DNA from: Cystobacter fuscus DSM 2262
Lineage (GTDB): Bacteria > Myxococcota > Myxococcia > Myxococcales > Myxococcaceae
Assembly: GCF_000335475.2 (NCBI RefSeq)
Contig: NZ_ANAH02000014.1
Span: 62,001-126,000 of the forward strand
Direction: 5' to 3'
Length of the DNA: 64,000 bases
Shown here piece by piece: positions 43,321-52,134 of the stretch. The notes below the pieces were generated by a model. It did not search any database and was not told the DNA's origin. It saw only the letters and a list, made by a program, of their open reading frames with translations. A program made the position numbers and the translations under genes. The first letter of the stretch is position 1, and each line of letters begins with the position of its first letter.

Positions 43321-43363
43321 AAAGAAGAAGCCCCCCTGGGGTGGCGGACACCCGGAGGGGGGC
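43321..43363 (-). terminator. Intrinsic terminator downstream of the NYN gene
   Basis: On the minus strand a G/C stem (gcccccc with ggggggc, plus inner gggtg with caccc) is followed by ttcttcttt. It starts 21 bp after the NYN stop codon at 43384. Confidence 0.8.
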
Positions 43364-43383
43364 AGCGGGAAGGCGGGGAGGGC

Positions 43384-43971
43384 TTACAGGAAGGGCGCGG
43401 GGTCGAACTCGTCCACGCGGATGGGCAGCAGGCGGGGCAGGGGCCGCTGGAAGACCTTGGCATCCATCTCCAGGTCCAGGATTTCCAGGCCCGCGGGAAC
43501 GAACTCGCGGAAGCGCTGGCTCACGTACTCGCGCAGGCCCAGCAGCGTCACCTTGCGCTTCTCCTCGAGCAGGGGGCGCAGGGCGGCGGCGAAGTCACTG
43601 CCGTCGTGGCTGGCGAGCACGACGGCGGCGCCCGGCCGCTGCTGGCGGATGGCCTCCAGCAGCTTGAGGATGCCCATGTCCACCACCTTCTGCTCGGGGC
43701 GGCCGTGCAGCAGCACCACCTCGCACCCCGCGGTCTTCAGGGCGCGCACGAAGCCGATCATCATGTCCGGCAACTGCTCGCCCCGCGCGTTGAGCACCAC
43801 GATGCAGCGCACGGGGTTGGGAAAGCGGCTCTCGCAAAAGGCCACCAGCCGGTCGAACTGCACGCGGTCCTGGGGCTCGGGTTTGCGCCCCACGACGTTG
43901 GACACGGCCCAGTCGATGTTCTCGGCATCGATGAGGACGTAGGACGCGGCTGCGGGTCGGGTCGTGGTCAT
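43384..43971 (-). CDS. NYN-domain (PIN-like) nuclease
   Basis: The protein has 195 aa from ATG 43971. The N-terminal YVLIDAENIDW supplies the first acidic pair, and VVLASHDGSDFAAAL the later Asp cluster, as in LabA/NYN ribonucleases. V-V-D-M-G-I gives another Asp in the middle. These place acidic residues in the order expected for metal-dependent RNA cleavage. Bacterial NYN proteins often degrade RNA or rRNA and are seen in defence and stress loci. No partner gene is apparent. An intrinsic terminator follows. Confidence 0.85.
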   Translation of the reverse strand: MTTTRPAAASYVLIDAENIDWAVSNVVGRKPEPQDRVQFDRLVAFCESRFPNPVRCIVVLNARGEQLPDMMIGFVRALKTAGCEVVLLHGRPEQKVVDMGILKLLEAIRQQRPGAAVVLASHDGSDFAAALRPLLEEKRKVTLLGLREYVSQRFREFVPAGLEILDLEMDAKVFQRPLPRLLPIRVDEFDPAPFL

Positions 43972-44279
43972 GGCGGGGGAAGATAGCCGGGGTTGCCCCC
44001 GGCGGCGTTGGACTTCTTGCCGTCCGCGCCTGGAGTCCAAGGACGAACGGACCCGGGGTGAGAGGGTGGGGGCGGCCCCTGCTTTCCGAGACAGACACCG
44101 CGCCTGGCGTGTCTGGTTTGGAGCCCGGCATGGCTGGCCATGGCGCTCCTGGAGGGCGCTCCCCCGATGCGGCCCGAGGGACCGGGATTCTCAACTTCTG
44201 AATCTGAGTCTCAATGTCTGGGATAAAAATAATGTGTTTTTCCTACCTGCCCCTATAGCTGTCATGTCTGGTTTGTGGT
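43972..44279. other. Divergent regulatory region upstream of the transglycosylase gene
   Basis: 308 bp between the NYN and transglycosylase starts. The first ~215 bp are GC-rich and featureless. From 44187 on it is AT-rich, with the direct repeat at 44189-44220 and a tatagct at 44254-44260 that could be a -10 box. I could not find a matching -35. Confidence 0.5.
44189..44220 (+). promoter_or_regulatory. 12-bp direct repeat at 20-bp period, candidate activator site
   Basis: tctcaacttctg (44189-44200) and tctcaatgtctg (44209-44220) match at 10 of 12 positions and start 20 bp apart, about two helical turns. They lie ~60 bp upstream of the transglycosylase start. The arrangement fits a tandem response-regulator site. 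Confidence 0.35.
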
Positions 44280-45206
44280 ATGAATCAGTACGTCATCCCT
44301 CCATCGCCCAGGAATACCTCCATGTCCGTCTCCTCCGTTTCAGGCAACAAGGCCGCGGCCCTGCTGGCGCTCATCGCTCTGGCCGAGAAGAGCAAGACCG
44401 AAGGCCCGTCGAGCCCCACGACGCCTCCCCCGACGCCGCTGGAGTCCAACCCGCCCTCCCTGTTCAACGACGGCTTCACCGACGGCGCGCAGGGGGGTCA
44501 GTGGAATGAGTTCCTCCAGACCGCCAATCAGCTCATGGAGACGCTCGGTCAGCTCCAGGAACTGCTGGCGCCCGAGCTGGGCGATCCGAGCGGCACGCCG
44601 CAGGATCTGTTCAGCCCGCCGGGTGGCCCCGAGGGTGGCCCCGGTCCGACCCCGCCCCAGGGCCAGATCCCGGGCGGTACGACGCCGGACGGTGTGTCGG
44701 CCACCCCGGGCACCGAGGGCTCCGGCTCATCGAAGCTGGGCCCCGGGCTGCCCAAGGAGCTCGAGCCGTACCGCGGCGCCATCGAGTCCGCCTCGGCCAA
44801 GACGGGCGTGCCGGCCAACATGCTGGCGGCGCAGATCTGGCAGGAGTCGCGCGGCAACCTGGCGGCCGTCTCCACCAACGGCGGCAATGGCCTGACGGAC
44901 ACCGGCCTCATGCAGGTCAACCCCAACACCTACGGGGAACTGCAGGCCAAGCACCCCGAGCTCCAGGGCAAGGACCTGTCCTCCCCCGAGAACAACATCC
45001 TCGCGGGCGCCTACTACATGAAGGACATGAAGGAGCAGTTCGGCGACTGGAAGACGGCCCTGCGCGCCTACAACTCCGGCCCCAACGGCGTGGACAAGAG
45101 CAACCTCAACGCCCTGCCCGCCGGCACCGGCGATGCCACCTACGTGGACAAGGTGTCCAACTTCTGGAACATCATCGAGTCCGGCAACGGCACGCTGCCT
45201 CCCTGA
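44280..45206 (+). CDS. Lytic transglycosylase (SLT domain)
   Basis: The protein has 308 aa from ATG 44280; ATG 44322 is an alternative and begins the same region. No clear signal peptide is seen. Residues ~15-150 are Pro/Gly/Ser-rich and flexible. The SLT domain is at ~165-300: LAAQIWQESRGN with the catalytic Glu, then DTGLMQVNPNTY, A-G-A-Y-Y-M and RAYNSGPNGV. It cleaves peptidoglycan to 1,6-anhydromuropeptides. Without a signal it may be exported by a dedicated system or carry an atypical N-terminus. A hairpin at 45210-45230 follows. Confidence 0.85.
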   Translation: MNQYVIPPSPRNTSMSVSSVSGNKAAALLALIALAEKSKTEGPSSPTTPPPTPLESNPPSLFNDGFTDGAQGGQWNEFLQTANQLMETLGQLQELLAPELGDPSGTPQDLFSPPGGPEGGPGPTPPQGQIPGGTTPDGVSATPGTEGSGSSKLGPGLPKELEPYRGAIESASAKTGVPANMLAAQIWQESRGNLAAVSTNGGNGLTDTGLMQVNPNTYGELQAKHPELQGKDLSSPENNILAGAYYMKDMKEQFGDWKTALRAYNSGPNGVDKSNLNALPAGTGDATYVDKVSNFWNIIESGNGTLPP

Positions 45207-45209
45207 TAG

Positions 45210-45230
45210 CACCCCCCTCGGGCGGGGGTG
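45210..45230 (+). terminator. Hairpin after the transglycosylase gene
   Basis: caccccc and gggggtg form a 7-bp stem with a short loop immediately after the stop codon. There is no T-run, so it could also be a stabilising hairpin. Confidence 0.45.
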
Positions 45231-45455
45231 GGCTGAGCGCCGCGAGGGCCGAAAACTCGGCCCCGGCGCGATTGTCAATCCCCGACCGGGCGCTTCGTGG
45301 GAAAACCCCCAACCATTTCAGGGGTTTACCTCGCGGATCGTTCTGACATAGGTTGCGCGCTCCCGGCATGGCCGGGAAACGGGTGGTCCCCCGTGTTCCC
45401 AGGCACGGACCAGACGACCCGGTATGCCCCGGAACGAGGGAGGGCTGTTCAGGTC

Positions 45456-47099
45456 GTGAGTGACGAGCGTCCGGACGCGCTGCTCAAGAGCGCACTCGAG
45501 AAGATTGTCTACTTCGAGGCCCGTGCCGAGCAGCTCCACCACGAGCTGACGTCCACGCGGGAGGAGCTGGAGCACCTCAAGCGCGAGCTGACCCTGTCCG
45601 AGCAGCGCGAGTTGGATTTGCGGCGAGAGGTGGCGCAGCTCGAGGTGCGCATGGGCCGGCTGGGCACCGAGCGCGAGGAGCTACTGCGTCTCAACCAGGC
45701 CCTGCGCACCGAGCGCGGCCAGCTGCTCGGCAAGCTCCTGGAGGCCAGCCGCATCCGCGCCTCGGACCGGCCCGAGCGCGAGGAGGACGACGAGGACGGT
45801 CTGGGCATCGATCTGGCCTCCTTCATCTCCCAACTGCGCAGCGAGGTGCTCGAGCGCCCGGCGCAGGCGGGCTCCGCGCCTCCGGCTCCCGCCTTCCCCT
45901 GGCCCACGCAGGGCGAGAGCGTGCCCGCCTCGGACACCGTGCCCGCGCTCGCCGTGGTGGGAGGCCCCGCCGCGGCTTCGACCCTCTCCTCCACCGCCTC
46001 GCCCGTGGTGCAGCACGCCTGGCGCCTGCAGCAGGAGGGCCGCCTGGCGGTGAGCGCCGGGCAACTGGCGGAGCTGGTCGGGGGTGGAGGGGGTGGAGAC
46101 GAGTCGCTCTTCGGCTTCTCCGTGCGCGAGCTGTCCGCGCCGGACGCCACTTCGCGCGTGCGTGCCGCCGAGCGCCTCAAGGCCCTCGCCCAGCCGGCCG
46201 CCGCCCCCGCCCTGGCCACCGCCCTGCACGCCGAGGACGACCCCAGCGTGCAGGTGGCCCTGCTGGCCGCCTTCGCCGAGGTGGGCAAGGAGCAGGGCGT
46301 CTCGGTGGTGTCCCCGCTCCTGTCCTCCAGCGTGCCCGAGGTGCGCATCGCCGCCCTCAAGGCGCTGCTGACCCTCTCGCCCCAGGAGGCCGCGCCCCAC
46401 CTGGCCCAGGCAGTGAAGGATCCGGACCGCAGCGTGCGTCGGCGCGCCTCGCTCCTCGCGCTCGGCCTCGAGGGGGAGAGCGCGCGGCGGCTCGGCGAGG
46501 AGGCCATCCACGACCCCGACGCCGAGGTGCGCAGCCTCGCCGCCCTGGCGCTCGGCGCGGGCAGTGGCGAGTCCGCCCGGAGCCTGCTGCTGGAGGCCCT
46601 CAAGGACCCGGAGGTGCGCGTGCGCCGCTCCGCCTCCCAGAGCCTCGGACGCATCCTCGGCCAGGACGTCTCCGCCGTGGTGGACCTGGACGAGGGCCGC
46701 CGCCGCCGGGAGATCCGCCGGCTCGCCACGCTCCCCGTCCAGCCCGTGCGCGCCTCGCTCTCGGCCCGGCCGCCGCCCGCGCGGGCCCCCGTGCCCGCTC
46801 CCGCCCCTGCTCTCGCGCCCGCGCCGTCTCCCCGGCTCGTTCCCCGAGCTCCGCCGCCGACCGCCCCCGCCCCCACTCCCCTCGCTTCCGCGAGGGCCGC
46901 GGCCCGGGCGGCCGCCTCTCCCGTGGAGGCCCTCTGTGGCCCCCTGCTCTCCGAGGTCCGGGCGGCCATCCGGGGCCGTTCCCTGGGGGAGCTGGCCGCG
47001 GGCATCCGGGCCACCACCGAGCTGGCCCAGGAGGCACTCGCCCTGCTGGTCGCCAGGGGCTCGGTCATACGTCGGGGTCACAAATACTTCGCCGCTTAG
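45456..47099 (+). CDS. pomY: PomY-like division-site protein (coiled coil, HEAT repeats, Pro-rich)
   Basis: The protein has 547 aa from GTG 45456. Residues ~5-115 are a coiled coil rich in Glu and Arg. Residues ~215-420 contain helical HEAT-like repeats (LKALAQPAAAPALATAL, then V-P-E-V-R-I-A-A-L-K and similar). A Pro/Ala-rich region and a C-terminal helical block follow. This order, and its place directly before a ParA-like ATPase and a coiled-coil protein, is that of Myxococcus xanthus PomY. PomY bridges PomX clusters, activates the PomZ ATPase and helps place FtsZ at midcell. Confidence 0.85.
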   Translation: MSDERPDALLKSALEKIVYFEARAEQLHHELTSTREELEHLKRELTLSEQRELDLRREVAQLEVRMGRLGTEREELLRLNQALRTERGQLLGKLLEASRIRASDRPEREEDDEDGLGIDLASFISQLRSEVLERPAQAGSAPPAPAFPWPTQGESVPASDTVPALAVVGGPAAASTLSSTASPVVQHAWRLQQEGRLAVSAGQLAELVGGGGGGDESLFGFSVRELSAPDATSRVRAAERLKALAQPAAAPALATALHAEDDPSVQVALLAAFAEVGKEQGVSVVSPLLSSSVPEVRIAALKALLTLSPQEAAPHLAQAVKDPDRSVRRRASLLALGLEGESARRLGEEAIHDPDAEVRSLAALALGAGSGESARSLLLEALKDPEVRVRRSASQSLGRILGQDVSAVVDLDEGRRRREIRRLATLPVQPVRASLSARPPPARAPVPAPAPALAPAPSPRLVPRAPPPTAPAPTPLASARAAARAAASPVEALCGPLLSEVRAAIRGRSLGELAAGIRATTELAQEALALLVARGSVIRRGHKYFAA

Positions 47100-47141
47100 G
47101 GCAAGGTATGAGACCCCCCCGGATTCGACGAAGGGTTCTTC

Positions 47142-48101
47142 ATGGATGCGCCGACGTACAGCCCCAAGCAGGTCGCCGAGATGCTCGGCGTGCCCCTGAA
47201 GTCCTTCACGCCGGCGCTCAAGCAGGACAGCTACACCGGTGCCGAGGTGTGGGCCCTGCGCGAGCAGCTCGGGCTGTTTCCGGCGCCGCTCGGCCGGCGC
47301 AAGCAGCTCTTCCTCAACTTCAAGGGCGGCACGGGCAAGACGTCCCTGTCCACCTCCTACGCCTGGCGCCTGGCGGAGCTGGGCTACACCGTGCTCATCA
47401 TCGACCTGGACAGCCAGGGCCACGCCACCAAGTGCCTGGGCTACGAGGGCGAGGACTTCGACCAGACGCTGCTCAACGTGCTGGTGCGCAAGGCGCCCCT
47501 GTCCGAGGTCATCCAGAAGACGAGCTTGCCCAACCTGGACTTCGTCCCCTCCAACCTCACCATGTCCACGGTGGACCTGGCGCTCATGCCCATGGCGGGG
47601 CGCGAGTTCAAGCTGCGCAACGCCCTCAAGGAAGTGGAGGGCCGCTATGACGTCATCGTCTTCGACGCGCCGCCCTCCTTCGGCCTGCTCAACCTCAACG
47701 CCCTCATGGCGGCCAACGATCTGTTCGTCCCCGTGCTGGCCGACTTCCTGTCCTTCCACGGCCTCAAGCTGCTCTTCGAGACGGTGCAGGGCCTGGACGA
47801 GGACCTGAACCACGTGCTGGACCACGTCTTCATCGTGGTCAACTCCTTCAACGCCACCTTCCGGCTCGCCAAGGAGGCGCTGGAGGCGCTACAGACGCAC
47901 TACCCGGAGTACCTGCTGCCCACGATCATCCGCCAGTGCACCAAGTTCGCGCAGGCCGCCAGTGAGGGCCGCCCCATCTTCGTGGCCGACCCCAGCTCCA
48001 AGGGGGCCACGGACATCGAATCCCTCATCCAGCACGTACTTCCGCGCTTGCGGGCGGGCGCGGCACCCGGTAGCGATACGGGTGCGCAGCAGGCCGGTTG
48101 A
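47142..48101 (+). CDS. pomZ: ParA-like ATPase, PomZ
   Basis: The protein has 319 aa, starting 42 bp after pomY. The deviant Walker A is F-K-G-G-T-G-K-T-S, with both conserved Lys. Switch I/Walker A' is IIDLDSQGHAT and the later strand is VIVFDAPPSFG. The N-terminal ~60 residues carry a MerR-like helix-turn-helix segment. Such ATPases dimerise on DNA with ATP. In M. xanthus PomZ moves the PomX/PomY cluster over the nucleoid to midcell. The flanking genes match that system. Confidence 0.9.
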   Translation: MDAPTYSPKQVAEMLGVPLKSFTPALKQDSYTGAEVWALREQLGLFPAPLGRRKQLFLNFKGGTGKTSLSTSYAWRLAELGYTVLIIDLDSQGHATKCLGYEGEDFDQTLLNVLVRKAPLSEVIQKTSLPNLDFVPSNLTMSTVDLALMPMAGREFKLRNALKEVEGRYDVIVFDAPPSFGLLNLNALMAANDLFVPVLADFLSFHGLKLLFETVQGLDEDLNHVLDHVFIVVNSFNATFRLAKEALEALQTHYPEYLLPTIIRQCTKFAQAASEGRPIFVADPSSKGATDIESLIQHVLPRLRAGAAPGSDTGAQQAG

Positions 48102-48133
48102 CGTCCTCCTCTCTTCCGCTTTCAAGTCCGCCC

Positions 48134-49249
48134 ATGAAGAAGGCCTTCGAACAGAACGTGTCCCGCGCCAAGCCGCGCCTGCGGTTGGGCGCCTTCACCG
48201 GCGCCGTCGACCCCGCGGCGCCCGACGGGGCCGAGGGCTCCGAGGGCTCCAGCGCCGAGCTCGAGCAGGCCCGGGCCGCCGAGCCCGAGCGGGCCCTGGA
48301 CTCGGAGCCCGTGCGCGCCCCCGAGCCCGTGCCCGCCGCCCATGACCTGTCGGCCGAGGTGCGCGCCCGCATCGAGCGCGCCCGTGCCCCCCGTCCCACC
48401 GCCGCCGAGGTGCTCGACGCCGCCCTGCGCGCCTCCACCCCGCCCCCGCCGGGCCGCGACACCCACGAGGAGGAAACCCAGGCGCGGGTGACCGTCGCCG
48501 CCGTGGCCCAGGCGCCCGCCGCGCCGGTGGCCCGCGTCGAGGCGCCCGAGCCCGAGGTGGAGGTGCAGACGCCGACCCCGCCCCGCGAGGACGTGGACAC
48601 GCACGCCCGGCGCGAGCGGCTCAAGGAGCGCCTCAAGGCGGTGCGCGAGAACCCCCGCCCCGAGCCCCTGCCCGCCAGCGTCGCCGAGGCGGGCATGCGC
48701 GCGGTGGAGCGCATCTCCGCCCTCCAGACCGAGCTGGTGAAGGTCAAGGCCATCAACCTCACGCTCACCCAGGACCTGGAAGTCACCCGGCGTCAGGCGG
48801 AGAAGGCCACCGAGGAGGCCCGCCTGCGCATGGACGAGGCGCGCCGGCTCGCCACCGAGGTGGAGGGCCGGGTGAAGCTGCTGGCCGACCTGGAGCGTGA
48901 GCTGGCCGCGCTCGAGGGCGAGCGCGACGAGGCCCTGTTGTCCCTGCAGGAGGCCCGCCAGGCCATGCAGGCCGCCGCCGACGAGCGCTCCACGCTCGAG
49001 GCCGCCGTCACCGAGGCCAAGAAGGCCCTCGCCGACAGCCTCTCCGAGGAGGAGCGGCTCGCCGGCGAGCTGGAGGACTGCAAGGACGAGGTGGCCTTGA
49101 TGCGCCGCACCGTCGACACGCTCCAGGGCGAGCGCGACGTGCTGGCCCAGCAGGTGGCCTCGCTCACCGCCGAGCGCGCCGAGCTGCTCGAGGCGCGCAA
49201 GGCGCTCGAGGCCGTGCACCGCGCCCTCAGTCAGGCCGTGGCGCGCTGA
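48134..49249 (+). CDS. pomX: PomX, cluster-forming scaffold for division-site positioning
   Basis: The protein has 371 aa from ATG 48134; the frame opens earlier but the PomX N-terminus begins here. The first residues (MKKAFEQNVSRAKPRLRLG) hold Lys13 and Arg15, corresponding to the basic residues that stimulate PomZ ATPase in M. xanthus. An Ala/Pro/Glu-rich region runs to ~150, then a long coiled coil spans ~175-370. PomX forms filaments that nucleate the PomXYZ cluster. It completes the pomY-pomZ-pomX order. Confidence 0.88.
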   Translation: MKKAFEQNVSRAKPRLRLGAFTGAVDPAAPDGAEGSEGSSAELEQARAAEPERALDSEPVRAPEPVPAAHDLSAEVRARIERARAPRPTAAEVLDAALRASTPPPPGRDTHEEETQARVTVAAVAQAPAAPVARVEAPEPEVEVQTPTPPREDVDTHARRERLKERLKAVRENPRPEPLPASVAEAGMRAVERISALQTELVKVKAINLTLTQDLEVTRRQAEKATEEARLRMDEARRLATEVEGRVKLLADLERELAALEGERDEALLSLQEARQAMQAAADERSTLEAAVTEAKKALADSLSEEERLAGELEDCKDEVALMRRTVDTLQGERDVLAQQVASLTAERAELLEARKALEAVHRALSQAVAR

Positions 49250-49376
49250 GCCCCTCGCGCGCCGTGCCCTCCCGCCTGGCCCTCGACTCCGGGCGGGAAG
49301 GGGTCCGCCGTCCGAGGCGGGCGGCCAGTCGAGCCTTCGCGACTCCACACGCCCCACGAGCGTAAACCCCCCCTGG

Positions 49377-49404
49377 CCCCGGGTCCGGTTGCCGGAACCC
49401 GGGG
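49377..49404. terminator. Strong inverted repeat after pomX
   Basis: ccccgggt and acccgggg flank ccgg-ttg-ccgg, a stem with one bulge. It is 128 bp past pomX and 85 bp before the ferritin-like gene, so it may end the pom operon. There is no T-run. Confidence 0.4.
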
Positions 49405-49488
49405 GGCGCCGGAGCTTTACCCGCGACGCGAAGGGGGGGGAGCGGCCGTTCCGGGCCCACCGACCCCCATGGCGCGAAGGAGCTACAC

Positions 49489-50685
49489 GTGGGCTTGGAT
49501 CTCTTGAAGGAAAAAGGCGTTCCATTGGATCGCCAGAAGTTCACCTGGAAGGATCTGACGCGGCGGATGATCAGCAAGCTGGATGACGACGCGTTCACGC
49601 GCGTGCGGGTCATCCTGATGAATGGCATCGAGTCGGAATCGGTGCGCTTCAGCCATGCGTGCGCGCGCATGAACCTCGACCTGCGCGAGCCCCTGGCGCT
49701 CATCCGGCGGGTGGAGCACTTCCAGCAGACACTGGTCAACTGGCTCAACCCCGGCAACCAGTCGCCCCTCGAGACCACGCTCGGCTACGAGCAGACGGCC
49801 ATCGAGGTGACGGCGAGCGTGGCCCTGCACGAGCCGGATCCCTACCTCGCGCAGACCTACCGCTTCGGCATGCTCGAGGACTTCGATCACCTCTACCGCT
49901 ACTCGGCGCTGTATGACCGGCTGACGGGCAAGGATCCCAACTACATCGTCCAGAGCTACACGGACATCATCCCCGCGCGGCCCACGGTGCTCGAGCACCG
50001 CCACCCGCTGGATGACGTGCGCCGCCCCTATGCCGCGCGCACGGCGGATCCCATCTCCAAGCTCAACGCGCTCACCATCGTGTCGGCCGAGAACCAGGTC
50101 CACACGTACTACATGAACATCGGGCCGCAGTTCACGGATCCGGTGGCGCGCATGCTCTACGCGGAGATCGCCGCCATCGAGGAGCAGCACGTCACGCAAT
50201 ACGAGGCGCTGTGCGACCCGAGCGAGACGTGGCTGGAGAAGTGGCTGCTGCACGAGGCCAACGAGGTCTACAACTACTACAGCTGCCTGCAATCCGAGAC
50301 GAACCCCGTCCTCAAGGAAGTGTGGCAGCGCTTCGTGGACTACGAGCTGGGTCACCTGCACTACGTGAAGGAGCTCTTCCAGCGCATCGAGGGCCGCGAC
50401 GCGGCCGAGGTGCTGCCCAAGGAGCTGCCCGAGCCCATCGGCTTCCACGAGCACCGTCAGTTCGTGCGCAAGGTGCTCCGCGACGAGGAGGGCCTGAGCG
50501 CCAGGGGCACCGAGTTCGTGCCGCGCGCCGAGGAGGCCGAGCGCACGCTGCTCTACCGCGAGCAGCTCAACATGGACGGCTCGCCGTCCGACATCGCCTC
50601 CGCCGGCTACATCTGGCGTCCGGGGACCGAGCTGTCTGTCGAGGCCAGGCGTGAGGGTGTCGTGTCCGAAGGGAGGATTCAGTAA
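49489..50685 (+). CDS. Ferritin-like four-helix-bundle protein
   Basis: The protein has 398 aa from GTG 49489 with aaggag six bases upstream. It is almost wholly helical and shows repeated Glu/His helices: G-Y-E-Q-T-A-I-E, LEDFDHLYRY, S-A-E-N-Q-V-H, I-A-A-I-E-E-Q-H and YELGHLHYV. This E...E-x2-H recurrence is the pattern of a diiron ferritin-like superfamily member, probably two fused bundles. No signal peptide is present. A role in metal storage or an oxidase reaction is plausible. The next gene, also ferritin-like, overlaps by one base. Confidence 0.72.
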   Translation: MGLDLLKEKGVPLDRQKFTWKDLTRRMISKLDDDAFTRVRVILMNGIESESVRFSHACARMNLDLREPLALIRRVEHFQQTLVNWLNPGNQSPLETTLGYEQTAIEVTASVALHEPDPYLAQTYRFGMLEDFDHLYRYSALYDRLTGKDPNYIVQSYTDIIPARPTVLEHRHPLDDVRRPYAARTADPISKLNALTIVSAENQVHTYYMNIGPQFTDPVARMLYAEIAAIEEQHVTQYEALCDPSETWLEKWLLHEANEVYNYYSCLQSETNPVLKEVWQRFVDYELGHLHYVKELFQRIEGRDAAEVLPKELPEPIGFHEHRQFVRKVLRDEEGLSARGTEFVPRAEEAERTLLYREQLNMDGSPSDIASAGYIWRPGTELSVEARREGVVSEGRIQ

Positions 50686-51440
50686 TGGAACGCAAGGCGA
50701 GTGAGATGGGGATGAACCGGACCGGCATCAAGACCTCTCCGGTGGAGAGCGCCAAGGAGATCGAGGGCGCGGAGAAGCGCGGGGCCACGAGCATCGGAGA
50801 TGCCACGGCCATCGCCCGGGTGCGCCAGGAGTTCGCCCGCGAGGTGGGCAACTTCGGCTCGGTGCCGCCCCCCACGGCCAAGGGCATGGTGAAGGCGGCG
50901 GTGGACCTGCTCAAGGGCGGGCGGGCCACCGTCTTCATCGACAAGCTGGGCCAGCGCGCCGGCTTCGAGCGCACCGGCGTGCGGCTGTACGAGGCGGCGC
51001 TGTCCAAGCTGGACGTGTTCGGCACGTGGGAGGGGGGACCCTCGCGCGTCGAGCTGGAGAAGATCCGCCTGGATGAGCTGGCGCACTTCGCGCTCGTCGT
51101 GCGCACCATCGAGCAGCTCGGTGGCGACGCCACGGCGCTCACGCCCGCCGCGGAGCTGCAGGCCAACATGTCCGAGGGCGTGCCCCGGATGCTGGTGGAT
51201 CCGCACGTCAACCTGCTGCAGTCGCTCGAGGGTCTGCTGACGGCCGAGCTCGTGGACAACGCGAGCTGGGAGCTGCTCATCGAGCTGGCGGAGCAACTGG
51301 GGCACACGGAGATCGCCGAGCAGTTCCAGCGGGCGCTCGACGTGGAGCAGGAGCACCTGGCGCTGGTGCGCAGCTGGATCTCCACGGGCACGATGCTGGA
51401 GGCGCGCGTCGGCGAGGAGGCCGCCGGCGCCCCGGCGTAG
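50685..51440 (+). CDS. Second ferritin-like protein, coupled to the first
   Basis: The protein has 251 aa; its ATG shares a base with the previous stop (taATG). Residues ~75-235 are helical with Glu/His pairs: F-E-R-T-G-V-R-L-Y-E, I-R-L-D-E-L-A-H-F and D-V-E-Q-E-H-L. It resembles DUF892/DUF2383-type ferritin-like proteins. The N-terminal ~50 residues are polar and may be flexible. The two proteins are likely made in equal amounts and may form one complex. Confidence 0.7.
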   Translation: MERKASEMGMNRTGIKTSPVESAKEIEGAEKRGATSIGDATAIARVRQEFAREVGNFGSVPPPTAKGMVKAAVDLLKGGRATVFIDKLGQRAGFERTGVRLYEAALSKLDVFGTWEGGPSRVELEKIRLDELAHFALVVRTIEQLGGDATALTPAAELQANMSEGVPRMLVDPHVNLLQSLEGLLTAELVDNASWELLIELAEQLGHTEIAEQFQRALDVEQEHLALVRSWISTGTMLEARVGEEAAGAPA

Positions 51441-51449
51441 CCAGCCCCG

Positions 51450-52028
51450 CTAGAACGCGGAGTCCGGCTCCTGGAGGAAGGCCACTTCCTCCGGAGTCGA
51501 CTCCCGGCCCAGCGCGGCGTTGCGGTGGGGGAAGCGCCCGAAGCGCGCCACGATGTCGTGGTGGCGCCGGGCGCTTTCGTACGTGATGACGCTGTCCGCG
51601 TTCTCCCAGGTGAGCGGCTCGGTCAGCGCCACGCACCGCCGCTGGTCCTGGAGGTCCTCGCTGTGCATGAAGGGCAGGTAGAAGAACCACCGCCACACCG
51701 GAGGCAGGGGAACGTCGAGCCCGCGCGCGAGCGCCCGCCGCGCCACCTCGCGCGCCCGCTCATCCGTGGCGTAGGCCCGGGGTGAACCCCGGAAGACATT
51801 GCGCGGGAGTTGATCCAACAAGAGCAGCAGGGCGAGGGCGCCCCGGGGCTCGTCGCGCCAGGAGTCGAGCTCCCCGGCGGCCGCCTGCTCGCACGCTTCC
51901 CGGAAGCGGCGGGTGCACTCGGCGTCGAAGGACTCGTCGCGCTCGAACCACGAGCCTCTCGGCCGAAGGTGGGCGGGCTCCGACGGCGGGCCGAACCAGA
52001 AGCCGAGAACGTCATCCACGCGGGCCAT
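51450..52028 (-). CDS. DUF924 family protein
   Basis: The protein has 192 aa from ATG 52028, with aggagg 4 bp upstream. The DUF924 hallmarks are VDDVLGFWFG at the start, L-L-L-L-D-Q-L-P-R-N-V-F-R-G, FFYLPFMHSED and F-P-H-R-N. The fold is a TPR-like all-helical domain. It is common in proteobacteria, with no established biochemical role. It is oriented away from the TspO gene (107 bp apart). Confidence 0.88.
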   Translation of the reverse strand: MARVDDVLGFWFGPPSEPAHLRPRGSWFERDESFDAECTRRFREACEQAAAGELDSWRDEPRGALALLLLLDQLPRNVFRGSPRAYATDERAREVARRALARGLDVPLPPVWRWFFYLPFMHSEDLQDQRRCVALTEPLTWENADSVITYESARRHHDIVARFGRFPHRNAALGRESTPEEVAFLQEPDSAF

Positions 52029-52134
52029 GCAGCCTCCTGGAAGGGACTCCTTTCTAGCACCCCGCCCGCGTGGGGGTGGCCCCCGGGAGGCAGCATCCGC
52101 ACCTTTGCGCGGCACTGCACACTGGAGGTGGACA

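Noticed and set aside
45681-47825. Minus-strand ORF of 714 codons opposite pomY-pomZ
   Set aside because: Antisense to genes with clear ParA and HEAT features; no domain of its own.
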